Origin: Exiguobacterium aestuarii
GTDB lineage: Bacteria > Bacillota > Bacilli > Exiguobacteriales > Exiguobacteriaceae
NCBI RefSeq assembly: GCF_020171655.1
Contig: NZ_JAIVAC010000001.1
Coordinates: forward strand, 2,016,723-2,080,722
Length of the DNA: 64,000 nucleotides
Reading direction: 5' to 3'
The stretch's first letter is position 1. Every line of letters begins with the position of its first letter. The notes under the pieces were generated by a model that was given only the letters and a program-made list of their open reading frames with translations, made no database searches and was not told the origin of the DNA. Made by a program: the position numbers and the translations under genes. Below, in pieces: positions 1 through 8,127 of this stretch.

Positions 1-116
1 AATGCTCTTAAGATCAATCGTTCTGTCTCCATCTTGATCATACAAACCCATCCTTTTCCTTCAAGTTGTTTCTTTCCCCGACCTAATGGGAAAACGTTAG
101 GCGAGGAGGAATGAAC

Positions 117-563
117 ATGCCATTTGACTATGATTTAAATTTTGATGAAATCGACTTCCGAAAACAACCCGAACTGTACCGAGTCGGGCGTGGTGAACAA
201 GGGGTACTACTCGTCGAACCGTATAAAAGTGAGATTTTGCCCCATTGGCGATTTAAAACGCCAGAGATCGCCAAGCAATCCGCTGAAGAAATCATGGAAT
301 TGTTTGAAGCGTATCGCGCAAACGATGATTTCGTCGGAATGGACATGGCCCGAAAGTTCATCCAAATGGGCTACACGCGAGCCCGACGCTACGCCAATTA
401 TAAAGGTGGTCGTAAATATAAAGAAGACGGTGACATCCACGAGCGCGAAATCGACGAAGAAAAAGCAGAGTCTGCCCGCATCTTCAAAACGTATTGGGAT
501 CAACTCCGTGCCGATGAGGATTATTTGCGACGTAAAAAGGCACATCAGAAACAATATGGTTAA
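117..563 (+). CDS. DUF4385 family protein
   Basis: A 148-residue soluble, strongly charged protein that begins MPFDYDLNFDEIDF and carries the central PELYRVGRGEQGVLLVEPYK block typical of DUF4385 proteins; function unknown. The ATG at 117 was preferred over the one at 111 because the AGGAGG box at 103-108 touches the first ATG but sits a normal distance from the second, and the family starts at MPFDY. The gene converges on and overlaps by 4 bp the GNAT gene on the other strand. Bases 1-116 hold the leader only; no other gene is seen there. Confidence 0.85.
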   Translation: MPFDYDLNFDEIDFRKQPELYRVGRGEQGVLLVEPYKSEILPHWRFKTPEIAKQSAEEIMELFEAYRANDDFVGMDMARKFIQMGYTRARRYANYKGGRKYKEDGDIHEREIDEEKAESARIFKTYWDQLRADEDYLRRKKAHQKQYG

Positions 564-1003
564 TCGCGCACCATCACTTGAAACGGAACCTCATTCCGCT
601 CAAACGATGTGATGGTATGAAATCCAAGCGTTTCATATAGGTGAATCGCACGCTCGTTGAAAGAGGCGACCGTTAGACGGAGCGGTTTCCCTCGTTCCGC
701 CGCTCTCTTTATGACGTATTCCACAAACGATTGTCCGCGTCCTTTACCCGTCAAGTCAGGTCTCATCCCAAATCCAATGTCCGTGAAGTCTGACGAATAC
801 GGATATGTCGGATTGGGCACTTGAGCCGGTGAACCGATGCAATAAAATCCAATCAGCTCATGATCCTCTAACATCGCCTGATATGTCATCAACTCGTCAA
901 TCCCCTCTTCAGAAGGCGACTGATTATAAAAGTCATAAGGAGCTCCGTATGTCCATTCTTGAATTTGACTTGCCCATTCACGCGTCATCGGTCGGTGATG
1001 CAT
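560..1003 (-). CDS. GNAT family N-acetyltransferase
   Basis: A single-domain acetyl-CoA-dependent N-acetyltransferase of about 147 residues. The acetyl-CoA loop is visible as RPDLTGKGRGQSFVEYVI, followed by the typical C-terminal strand region NERAIHLYETLGFHTI. The substrate cannot be told. The start at 1003 is preceded by a strong GGAGGGGAG box; the longer frame up to 1081 would run into the OsmC gene and has no such site. It lies downstream of the OsmC gene on the same strand and converges with the DUF4385 gene. Confidence 0.85.
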   Translation of the reverse strand: MHHRPMTREWASQIQEWTYGAPYDFYNQSPSEEGIDELMTYQAMLEDHELIGFYCIGSPAQVPNPTYPYSSDFTDIGFGMRPDLTGKGRGQSFVEYVIKRAAERGKPLRLTVASFNERAIHLYETLGFHTITSFERNEVPFQVMVRD

Positions 1004-1065
1004 TCGTCTCCCCTCCGTACTCTTTTCACGATTACTATGTAAAAAAGATGAGGTCGCCCCCATCT

Positions 1066-1515
1066 TTATTTTCGAGTCCATTCTGCCGTCATCGCCACGT
1101 CTGCTGCATGCATCAGATTATGAATCGGACAGCGTGCTTCGACAGCCTTCCTTAATGCTTCGATTCGCTCATCCGATTCGGTCGTGTCCAATACAACTTT
1201 CATATGAGTCGACTCGAAATAAGTTCGGACACCTTCCATCCCTTGGAATCCTCGTGGATCGAGCGTTCCTTCTGTTACGAACTCGACCCCTTCGTAATCA
1301 AAGTTTAAGTCCTGTGCGGCATACGCAATCATGATGGTCGTACAGGACGACTGGGCACCGAGAAGATACTCAAGCGGGTTCGGTCCTTTGTTCGTTCCAC
1401 CGAGTCGTTCCGGCTCATCTACGATAAATGGGGTGTGCTCACCTACACGTACAGTCGTCTTGACGCCTCCGGCTTCTCCCTCGGCGCGCATCGTCACTAA
1501 CGGTCTTTCTGACAT
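1066..1515 (-). CDS. OsmC family peroxide-resistance protein
   Basis: A 149-residue OsmC/Ohr-fold protein. Known members are thiol peroxidases that reduce organic hydroperoxides with two cysteines; both are present, Cys58 (in AQSSCTT) and Cys129 (in EARCPIHNL). The PNPLEYLLGAQSSCTT segment is typical of the YhfA/OsmC branch rather than OhrA. It reads on the minus strand towards the GNAT gene, with about 60 bp between them, and may share a transcript with it. Confidence 0.88.
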   Translation of the reverse strand: MSERPLVTMRAEGEAGGVKTTVRVGEHTPFIVDEPERLGGTNKGPNPLEYLLGAQSSCTTIMIAYAAQDLNFDYEGVEFVTEGTLDPRGFQGMEGVRTYFESTHMKVVLDTTESDERIEALRKAVEARCPIHNLMHAADVAMTAEWTRK

Positions 1516-1557
1516 GTTCCATCCTCCTCTCCATAATCAAACACCTCTATGTTCCCT

Positions 1558-3123
1558 TTATTTCGGGCCATGTAACGCCTCGTCATAAATCGCATAATCA
1601 TTTTTTCCGTCCTGCTTGATTTGGTACATCGCTTGGTCCGCTTTATGAATCAGCGTATCCAAGTCCGTCCCTTGGTCCGGCGCATGACTGACCCCAATAC
1701 TTGCCCGGATTGGTATCGTCACATCCGACGTTCTGTATGGATTCCGATTCAACGTCATCTGAAGTTCGTGAATAAATGCGAGTACTTCAGATTCCGTCAG
1801 ATTGACTAAGTAGATATAAAACTCATCGCCTCCGACACGAGAAGCCAAGCCGACGTCTCGCGTTGATGCTTCTAACAATCCACCTAAATGCGTTAAGAAA
1901 TGATCGCCCTCTTGGTGACCATACGTATCGTTGACCGCTTTGAAACCGTCCAAATCAATAATCAATAAAGATAATCTTGAGGAACTTAGTAACGCATGGT
2001 CTGCCTGTTCATAAAACGCACGTCGATTGGTCAACTTCGTCAGTGGGTCATGATAGGCAAAGAAACGGATTGTTTGCTCGGCTTCTTTGAACGAATGAAC
2101 GTCTCGAATGATAATCATCCCATGGATTGTTCGATCGATATCAACAAAGTCCCCATCAATGACGACATATCGCTCTTGCCCGGATTTCGTCATAATCTTC
2201 GTCTCGAACTCTAAAAACTTTTTGCGAGTCTGGAAATGTTGATGATAATGTTCCATCCACTCTGCCTTTTTCTTTTCCGGTAATAAATCGACAAAGCGTT
2301 CATTTACGACACGGACTGTATGAAATAGCGTTCGTGCGGCCGGATTCGCACTTTCCACTTTTCCATCGGGATCAATCAACAAGATGGCAGATGGATTCAA
2401 GTTATACAGTGTCCCGTATCGCTTCACGTAAGAGGTCAAGAAATCCAAACGATTCATTGCGATGACGAGCGCCACTGCCCATACGAGCCCTCCATACATA
2501 TAAGAGTACGGCGGAATGAACCCACGGAATTGAAAATAACCGAAGACAACATCCCATAACAATACGACATTCGCCGTCCAAAAAAGCATGCGCAACACGC
2601 GTTGGTGTTCTCTTCGTTCCGCACGTTTGAGAGCATAAAAAATGAGACCGATGATCAATATGTGAAAGATGTTCCCGACGGTCAGCGTAATCAAATAAGA
2701 AGCGTTGAACTCGGGATAAATCCAAATCCCCACTTGCTCAAACTGTTGACTGTTGATGATGTTCTCTCGCCGGATATACGTCAACATGACGGGAATCAGC
2801 GGCAAATAGACGACCCAAGGATACAGCCACTTCGGTGCCTTTGCTCCGACGCCTGTGATACTTAATATGAAATGAACAGAAAAGATAAAGATGAAGATGC
2901 CGGCATTCCCAAACCAATACGCAATGAGTGCCGGACTGTATTCAATCGGAGAAAGATGGCGGACAAATTCAGCCAAGAAGAGCATCGAATAACCGAACAC
3001 AAACAGGCTCAGCAAACGATGCTCTACTTTATTCGGATTTCGTTGAAAGACATCTAGTGCTAAAAAGCCGAGCAAAAATGACGGTAACAAATAGACCGCC
3101 AGATAAATAAACATCTCGGTCAT
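1558..3123 (-). CDS. Membrane PAS-GGDEF diguanylate cyclase
   Basis: A 521-residue protein with seven or so predicted membrane helices in residues 1-225 (resembling the N-terminal 7TM histidine-kinase-type sensor region), a PAS-like domain around 235-345 and a C-terminal GGDEF domain. The catalytic motif GGDEF is intact at 431-435, so c-di-GMP synthesis at the membrane is likely. The inhibitory RxxD site that usually lies five residues before GGDEF reads RDVG, so product inhibition may be lost. The ATG at 3123 has an AGGAGGT box; the frame five codons longer does not. Single-gene unit. Confidence 0.88.
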   Translation of the reverse strand: MTEMFIYLAVYLLPSFLLGFLALDVFQRNPNKVEHRLLSLFVFGYSMLFLAEFVRHLSPIEYSPALIAYWFGNAGIFIFIFSVHFILSITGVGAKAPKWLYPWVVYLPLIPVMLTYIRRENIINSQQFEQVGIWIYPEFNASYLITLTVGNIFHILIIGLIFYALKRAERREHQRVLRMLFWTANVVLLWDVVFGYFQFRGFIPPYSYMYGGLVWAVALVIAMNRLDFLTSYVKRYGTLYNLNPSAILLIDPDGKVESANPAARTLFHTVRVVNERFVDLLPEKKKAEWMEHYHQHFQTRKKFLEFETKIMTKSGQERYVVIDGDFVDIDRTIHGMIIIRDVHSFKEAEQTIRFFAYHDPLTKLTNRRAFYEQADHALLSSSRLSLLIIDLDGFKAVNDTYGHQEGDHFLTHLGGLLEASTRDVGLASRVGGDEFYIYLVNLTESEVLAFIHELQMTLNRNPYRTSDVTIPIRASIGVSHAPDQGTDLDTLIHKADQAMYQIKQDGKNDYAIYDEALHGPK

Positions 3124-3192
3124 GCGGGACCTCCTCACCTGTTCGTATTCTTCTATTTCGTTATTCTGCGTTCTTTTCCCTCTTTAACGCGA

Positions 3193-3220
3193 CAAAAAAC
3201 GGGATGGTTCACATCCCGTT
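3193..3220 (-). terminator. Rho-independent terminator of the thi operon/SDR gene
   Basis: Perfect 8-bp stem ACGGGATG/CATCCCGT at 3199-3219, followed on the minus strand by a T run (plus-strand A run 3194-3198). It lies 16 bp after the stop of the SDR gene. Confidence 0.85.
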
Positions 3221-3235
3221 CTTGATGTCACATAC

Positions 3236-3874
3236 TTATAGCGTTTCTTCGATCGGGGTATCCCCTTTGATCAAATCGATTGCTTTGTTCTGTGCGTTTG
3301 AATGGTTATGAAGGACGTGCACCAAGAATGATGCCACGTCTTCGCGTGGAATCTCTCCACTTCCTTCGAATTGCGTGTTCACTTTGCCCGTTCCCGCATC
3401 ATCTGTCAACGCGCCCGGACGAACAATCGTGTATGTGAGTCCACTCTGTTCGAGTAAGCGATCGGCATGATGCTTCGCTACGTAGTACGGCTTCATCGAA
3501 TCTGGCCAAGCTGAGCGATCCTCTGCTTTCAAGGCGCTGACCATGACGAAGTGTTTGATGTTCCCGTTCGCTTGTGCTGCTTCGATACTCTTCGCTGCAC
3601 CATCTAGGTCAATTAAAAGGGTCTTGTCTGCTCCAGTGCTTCCACCAGAACCGGCTGCGAACACGATGACATCCATCCCGTCGATTGCCTTTTCCAAGTC
3701 CGCCACTGAACCTTCGAGGTCACCGAGTACGGCGTTGTATCCTTTTGACTTGAAGTCATTGAGTTGCTCTTCTTTACGCACCATCGCTGTGACGTGATGC
3801 TTCCCTTCATTGTGTAACTTTTCCACCAATTGATGGCCAATCTGGCCGTTTGCACCGATTACAAATACGTTCAT
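3236..3874 (-). CDS. NAD(P)-binding atypical SDR (YhfK-like)
   Basis: A 212-residue Rossmann-fold protein of the atypical short-chain dehydrogenase (NmrA-like/NAD(P)H-binding) group. The nucleotide-binding glycine motif GANGQIGHQL is at residues 7-16, and YVAKHHAD supplies a YxxxK-like pair. Many relatives are uncharacterised or act as quinone or flavin reductases. It starts 26 bp after thiE with a GAGGAGGAAG ribosome site and ends at a strong terminator, so it is probably the last gene of the thiamin operon, although no thiamin role is evident in the protein. Confidence 0.85.
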   Translation of the reverse strand: MNVFVIGANGQIGHQLVEKLHNEGKHHVTAMVRKEEQLNDFKSKGYNAVLGDLEGSVADLEKAIDGMDVIVFAAGSGGSTGADKTLLIDLDGAAKSIEAAQANGNIKHFVMVSALKAEDRSAWPDSMKPYYVAKHHADRLLEQSGLTYTIVRPGALTDDAGTGKVNTQFEGSGEIPREDVASFLVHVLHNHSNAQNKAIDLIKGDTPIEETL

Positions 3875-3899
3875 CTGTCTTCCTCCTCAAGAATTAAAT

Positions 3900-4541
3900 T
3901 CAGAGACAAGCGAAACGCCGGGTAGCCGTTGCTACGTCCGGTGCAGAAGCAATGGCAGAGATGACGGCAACGCCGTCTGCCCCGTCATGAATGATGGAAG
4001 GAACATGCTCCGGAAGAATACCTCCGATCCCCACAATCGGAAGCTGTGGGTATTGTTCACGGACTTGTTGAATCAGTTCAGTGCCGCGCACATGTCCCGC
4101 ATCCAATTTGCTTTTCGTCGCGTGAATCGGGCCAATCCCGACATAATCTGCAAACGGAAGAGCCGCACTTACTTCCTCCATCGTATGGACCGACACCCCT
4201 AACCATTTGTCAGGGCCTAACTTTGCACGGACCCATTCGGCAGGCAAGTCGTCTTGTCCGACATGCACACCGTCTGCATCAATCGAGATTGCCAAGTTCA
4301 CATCGTCATTGATGATGAATGGAACATTCGCTTGTCGACATACCTGTTGGAGCGTCCTTGCCATTGCTTCTTTTTCATCTCCATACAATGCATCTTTACC
4401 TTTTTCGCGAAATTGAAAACATGTCACACCACATCGAAGTGCCGTTTCGAGTGTCCCCACCAAATCAGATGTATCCGTCGTCCCACACACAAAATAAAGA
4501 CGAAGTTGCTTAGCGAGCGCTTGTTTCGTACATGACGTCAA
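3900..4541 (-). CDS. thiE: Thiamin phosphate synthase
   Basis: ThiE joins HMP pyrophosphate and thiazole phosphate to give thiamin phosphate in the cytoplasm. The 213-residue TIM barrel shows the family signatures: FQFREKG around 42, the FIINDDVNLAI segment that binds the pyrimidine, VHVGQDDLP, the YVGIGPIHAT loop and the phosphate-binding VGIGGI near 165. The start overlaps the end of thiD by about 30 bp, suggesting translational coupling. It is the fourth gene of the TPP-riboswitch-controlled operon. Confidence 0.95.
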   Translation of the reverse strand: MTSCTKQALAKQLRLYFVCGTTDTSDLVGTLETALRCGVTCFQFREKGKDALYGDEKEAMARTLQQVCRQANVPFIINDDVNLAISIDADGVHVGQDDLPAEWVRAKLGPDKWLGVSVHTMEEVSAALPFADYVGIGPIHATKSKLDAGHVRGTELIQQVREQYPQLPIVGIGGILPEHVPSIIHDGADGVAVISAIASAPDVATATRRFACL

Positions 4542-5349
4542 CGGTAACCACCTCTTCTTTCGCTAAACGATGTCCCCAATGATTTGTCGGTCCATGTCCC
4601 TGTCCAATCGATAATCCGTGCGTGATTGCCTGATGGATAAATTGCTTCGCGTCCGCGACAGCTTGACGAAGTGTCTTTCCGTATGCCAGCTCAGCCGTCA
4701 AAGCTGCAGAGAACGTACATCCCGTACCATGTGTGTCTTTCGTCCGAACGCGGGGTGCGCTCACTTGAAACACTTCAGATTCGGACACAATCAAATCGAC
4801 GGCCTTCACACCTTCCATATGTCCACCTTTGATGATGACGACATCGACACCGAGTGCCCGAATCAATTGAGCGGCCTTCATCTGATCTGCCTCCGTTCGA
4901 ATCTCGATTCCGGCCAATACCTCTGCCTCAGGGATATTTGGCGTCACGACCGTCGCATATGGCAACAGCTTCGTCCGAAGTGCCTCGATCGCACTAACTT
5001 GTAACAGAGAAGCGCCCCCTTTCGCCACCATGACAGGATCGACGACGACGTGTTGGAAACGATGACGTTCAAGTGCTGCGGCTACCGCTTCAATTCGCTC
5101 CGCATCTACCAACATACCTGTCTTACATGCTGTAATCTGAAAGTCATTGGCCACTGCATCGATTTGCCGAGTGATCATTTCCGGGGAAATCGCTTCAATC
5201 CCGTGCACACCAAGTGTGTTTTGAGCCGTAACCGCGGTCAACACACTCGTCCCGAACGCACCGAGCTCTTGAAATGTTTTTAAATCGGCCTGAATACCAG
5301 CTCCGCCCCCTGAATCAGATCCTGCAATCGTCAAGACTTGTGGTCTCAT
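4510..5349 (-). CDS. thiD: HMP/HMP-phosphate kinase
   Basis: Bifunctional hydroxymethylpyrimidine and phosphomethylpyrimidine kinase of the ribokinase fold, 279 residues. The N-terminal AGSDSGGGAGIQADLKTF motif, the CKTGML segment and the C-terminal anion hole DTHGTGCTFSAA are all intact. It supplies HMP-PP to ThiE. The start codon overlaps the thiM stop by 4 bp (ATGA). Confidence 0.96.
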   Translation of the reverse strand: MRPQVLTIAGSDSGGGAGIQADLKTFQELGAFGTSVLTAVTAQNTLGVHGIEAISPEMITRQIDAVANDFQITACKTGMLVDAERIEAVAAALERHRFQHVVVDPVMVAKGGASLLQVSAIEALRTKLLPYATVVTPNIPEAEVLAGIEIRTEADQMKAAQLIRALGVDVVIIKGGHMEGVKAVDLIVSESEVFQVSAPRVRTKDTHGTGCTFSAALTAELAYGKTLRQAVADAKQFIHQAITHGLSIGQGHGPTNHWGHRLAKEEVVTVDVMYETSAR

Positions 5350-6137
5350 GAGGTCGACACCTCGATTCGATTCGTCGGGATTGTATATTGCGTCAATTGA
5401 TGGAGGGCATTTAAAAAGTGAATCGGAAAATCTCCTGGTCCTTCTGCCCGTTCACTCGCCAACTCCCCGCAATAGGCATATCCTGATACAGCTGTCACCG
5501 TCGCCTTGAGGGCATTCTTTTCGACCGCTAGACATGCTCCGACGACCGCACTGAGTAAGCATCCCGTACCGGTCGTATCGGTCATCCGCTTTGTCCCCCC
5601 ATGAACTTCTATGACGACACTTCCATCGCTGACCATATCCTCTTTTCCGGTCACGGCGACGACACATCCATATCGTTTCGCCGCTTCGAGTGCCAATTGA
5701 CTTGGTTCATACGCCCCGTCACCCGCATCCACACCTCGTGCCGTCCAATCAACGCCAATCAATGTCGCGATTTCTCCTGCATTCCCACGAATGACCGATA
5801 CACGGACGTGGCGAAGGATCCGCTCGACGACATCTCGACGAAACGACGTCGCCCCGACACCGACCGGATCGAGTACAATCGGACATCCCGCTTCATTCGC
5901 CGCCTGTCCCGCACGAATCATCGTCGCTTCAGTCATCGTGCCGAGTGTCCCGATGTTTAACACGAGCGCATCGCTCACAAACGTCATCTCTGCCACTTCT
6001 TCAATCGCATCTGCCATGACGGGAGAGGCACCGATGGCGAGCAGTCCATTCGCCGAAAAGTTGGCGACGACCGTGTTTGTGATGTTGTGGATCAACGGTT
6101 CCTGCTTTCGAATCTCACTCCAAATCTCATGTCTCAT
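5346..6137 (-). CDS. thiM: Hydroxyethylthiazole kinase
   Basis: ThiM phosphorylates salvaged hydroxyethylthiazole for ThiE. The 263-residue protein shows PLIHNITNTVVANF at the N-terminus, the SPVMADA segment, LDPVGVGAT, and the DTTGTGCLLSAVV anion hole of the ribokinase superfamily. The ATG at 6137 has an AGGAGGTC box and overlaps the tenA stop (ATGA); the nine-codon longer frame lacks a site. No thiC or thiG is present in the window, so the operon shown here is a salvage route. Confidence 0.95.
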   Translation of the reverse strand: MRHEIWSEIRKQEPLIHNITNTVVANFSANGLLAIGASPVMADAIEEVAEMTFVSDALVLNIGTLGTMTEATMIRAGQAANEAGCPIVLDPVGVGATSFRRDVVERILRHVRVSVIRGNAGEIATLIGVDWTARGVDAGDGAYEPSQLALEAAKRYGCVVAVTGKEDMVSDGSVVIEVHGGTKRMTDTTGTGCLLSAVVGACLAVEKNALKATVTAVSGYAYCGELASERAEGPGDFPIHFLNALHQLTQYTIPTNRIEVSTS

Positions 6138-6808
6138 TGGTTGACCTCCTGTGACAACGTCCAAGATTCAAGCGTCCATGCCATTTCCCAGAAGGCGACT
6201 TCGTAATAGCAACTCTTCAAGAAGAGTTTTGTGTAACGAAGCCGTTCTTCTTCTGTCGCTTGTCCAGCCAATTCATCCAACCGATCAATCTGTTCTTCCA
6301 CCAACTCACGGAACCACTCCGAACCGTACGTCGCAATCCAAGCTGAATAAATCGGATGTTCGGGTCGTTTGTCTTTTAAGCGTTCACCGATTTCGTAATA
6401 CACCCAATAACACGGAAGGATTGACGCCAATACGTCACCGAGTGTCGGTCCTGCCTGTTGCATATGAAGCGCATACGCGTAAGCGGTCGGTGCCGGCTCG
6501 AATGTCGCCAGTTCAACATCCGTCACATTGAGCATCGTAAAGAACTCACGATGAAGTGAGAGTTCCGCCTCGATTGTGTGTAAGGCATGTGTTAAAAAGC
6601 GACTCGATAGTTCCATTGTCGGTGCGAGCGTCGCCCCTTTGGCCTGCACTTTTGAGAATTGATTCAAGTAATACGAATCTTGCATGACGTAATGTCTAAA
6701 CTTTTTCTCATCGAGTGTTCCTTCTCCGAGTGAACGAACGAACGGATGATGAAAGCTTGCTTCAAACAATCCATCCGCTTCCTGACGTAAGTGATCTGTA
6801 AATTTCAT
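6134..6808 (-). CDS. tenA: Aminopyrimidine aminohydrolase (thiaminase II)
   Basis: TenA hydrolyses aminopyrimidine breakdown products of thiamin to HMP, feeding ThiD. This 224-residue all-helical protein has the conserved FVRSLGEGTL, FRHYVMQDSYYL and C-terminal YEVAFWEMAW segments, with a Cys in SILPCYWVY at the position of the catalytic cysteine. It is the first gene of the operon and directly follows the TPP riboswitch and its terminator. Confidence 0.94.
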   Translation of the reverse strand: MKFTDHLRQEADGLFEASFHHPFVRSLGEGTLDEKKFRHYVMQDSYYLNQFSKVQAKGATLAPTMELSSRFLTHALHTIEAELSLHREFFTMLNVTDVELATFEPAPTAYAYALHMQQAGPTLGDVLASILPCYWVYYEIGERLKDKRPEHPIYSAWIATYGSEWFRELVEEQIDRLDELAGQATEEERLRYTKLFLKSCYYEVAFWEMAWTLESWTLSQEVNQ

Positions 6809-6830
6809 AATAACTCCCCCTTATAACAGA

Positions 6831-6867
6831 TAAAAAGACGCCGCCTCCCATAACGGAAGCGGCGTCT
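6831..6867 (-). terminator. Riboswitch-controlled terminator before tenA
   Basis: A GC-rich hairpin (GACGCCGC/GCGGCGTC arms, 6837-6865) followed on the minus strand by TTTTT (plus A run 6832-6836). It sits between the TPP aptamer and tenA, the position expected for the expression platform that stops transcription when TPP is bound. Confidence 0.88.
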
Positions 6868-6908
6868 CGAACAGTCATATCTAGGTGAAGCCATATGAGT
6901 CGTCTCGC

Positions 6909-6997
6909 CCACTTCCCTACGCTAGCGTGAACTAGATCAGGTTCGAAGGGTCTGGACCTTGTCCATCTCAGCCGCGTGACGCGACTCCCCTAGTGGC
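6909..6997 (-). promoter_or_regulatory. TPP riboswitch (THI element), thi operon
   Basis: Read on the minus strand, the conserved blocks appear in order: CTAGGGGAG, CTGAGATGG, GACCCTTCGAACCTGATC, and CTAGCGTAGGGAAGTGG. These are the aptamer cores of the TPP riboswitch. A terminator hairpin follows 40 nt later, then tenA. Confidence 0.96.
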
Positions 6998-7029
6998 AAA
7001 CATTATGAAATTCAGTCGTCTTCGACCAC

Positions 7030-7057
7030 ATTCTATCAATCTTTTGATCAATTGCAA
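7030..7057 (-). promoter_or_regulatory. Probable sigma-A promoter of the thi operon
   Basis: Minus-strand TTGCAA (7052-7057), 16-bp spacer, TAGAAT (7030-7035), upstream of the TPP aptamer. Fit to consensus is moderate. Confidence 0.5.
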
Positions 7058-7096
7058 ACCTTTTCCTACTCGGTCGGTCAAGACACGAAGATTTTC

Positions 7097-7249
7097 CTAG
7101 CGTCCCGTGATCAGTAAGAACATATTAAATGCGACGAGACCGAGTGGTAGCATCGCGACCAAAATAATCGGCCATTTTTTTAAGCGAATGCCGACAAAGA
7201 GGACAAGACTTCCGACTAAAAGGGCAATAAATGTCGTATATGGATTCAT
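7097..7249 (-). CDS. Small membrane protein, 50 residues
   Basis: A short reading frame below usual length limits: MNPYTTFIALLVGSLVLFVG then IRLKKWPII, ending LLITGR. It predicts two membrane helices (about 5-21 and 26-46) separated by a basic turn (RLKKW). Function unknown. Its only good ribosome site, AAAGGAG at 7269-7275, lies in the 3' arm of the terminator of the upstream nucleotidyltransferase gene, nine bases before the ATG. It could be read from rare readthrough. Confidence 0.55.
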   Translation of the reverse strand: MNPYTTFIALLVGSLVLFVGIRLKKWPIILVAMLPLGLVAFNMFLLITGR

Positions 7250-7250
7250 G

Positions 7251-7282
7251 AAAAAACGCTCCTTTCTCTATAAGGAGCGTTT
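7251..7282 (-). terminator. Terminator after the nucleotidyltransferase gene
   Basis: 10-bp stem AACGCTCCTT/AAGGAGCGTT with a 7-base loop, then TTTTTT on the minus strand. It also contains the ribosome site of the 50-residue frame that follows. Confidence 0.85.
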
Positions 7283-7299
7283 CCCGGCTCACGGCCTCA

Positions 7300-8127
7300 T
7301 TAATCGTTCGAATGTCGAAGTGTTGCACATGCGGCACGGACGCGTCTGGCTTCTTCTTCCCGGAACACGAACTCACCTTGTTCCGCGACACGTTGTGCAC
7401 AAAAGAAGAAGAGTGATTGCAGGCGATCATGCGTGTCTTCGATCGCGCTCAGCTCAGCTGAGGCATATGTCGCCCCGAGCATTTCCCACAGCTCTTCAGG
7501 CAAGTGGTCGCGCATCCCGTCACCCGATTTCCCAAGATTCACAGAAAAGTTCGTCGCATAGCCAATATTCCATTCCATCATCTGACGGAGCATATTTCGC
7601 ATGATGTCGAGGTGATCGAGCGCGTATAACACCTGGTGTCGCTTGATTCCTTTGACGACATAGAGTGACACCCACCAAAACTCATTCCAACAAGCCGCAT
7701 ACTCATCAGCAGACGGGCGTGTCACACGGTATGTGTTATCTGAAGGTGTCACACTCGGATGATGATCTCGGTCGAACACAATCTGACTGAGCGAATCAGC
7801 TTCGAGCATCTCATCAAGTTGCTCTATGCTTCGAATTGTCAAATCAATACGGTGTCCGTCTACATATTGCACCAAAAACGTTACATGTCGTTCGGAATCA
7901 AACGTTTCAGGTGTCTGCATGATCAAGACTTCTCCAAACATGTCGATCCATGAGCGATCGGTCGCAATCGCTCTCACATTTTCTACGTAAAAAACAAGGT
8001 CAACATCCTGGTATGGGTCTGGGCGGATGTTCGGATTGACGAGCGAGCCGTTCAAGACAACCGTTCGGATGTGTTCACGTTCTTTCGCGAACGCAATCAA
8101 CTGTTCAATAATTTGTTCCGGTTTCAT
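7300..8127 (-). CDS. ANT(6)-like nucleotidyltransferase
   Basis: 275 residues of the streptomycin/aminoglycoside 6-adenylyltransferase family. The nucleotidyltransferase core is visible: NGSLVNPN (26-33), the metal-binding DVD at 41-43, and a third acidic residue in HRIDLTI (Asp95). The helical C-terminal half with WNEFWWVSLYVVKG matches AadK/AadE proteins. In a soil or sediment chromosome it may give low-level streptomycin resistance or have another substrate; that is inference. The start overlaps the stop of the pentapeptide gene (ATGA), so the two are coupled. Confidence 0.85.
   Translation of the reverse strand: MKPEQIIEQLIAFAKEREHIRTVVLNGSLVNPNIRPDPYQDVDLVFYVENVRAIATDRSWIDMFGEVLIMQTPETFDSERHVTFLVQYVDGHRIDLTIRSIEQLDEMLEADSLSQIVFDRDHHPSVTPSDNTYRVTRPSADEYAACWNEFWWVSLYVVKGIKRHQVLYALDHLDIMRNMLRQMMEWNIGYATNFSVNLGKSGDGMRDHLPEELWEMLGATYASAELSAIEDTHDRLQSLFFFCAQRVAEQGEFVFREEEARRVRAACATLRHSND

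Noticed and set aside
7107..7604. 165-codon plus-strand frame
   Set aside because: Antisense to the small membrane protein, a terminator and the nucleotidyltransferase; basic, low-complexity translation without a domain.
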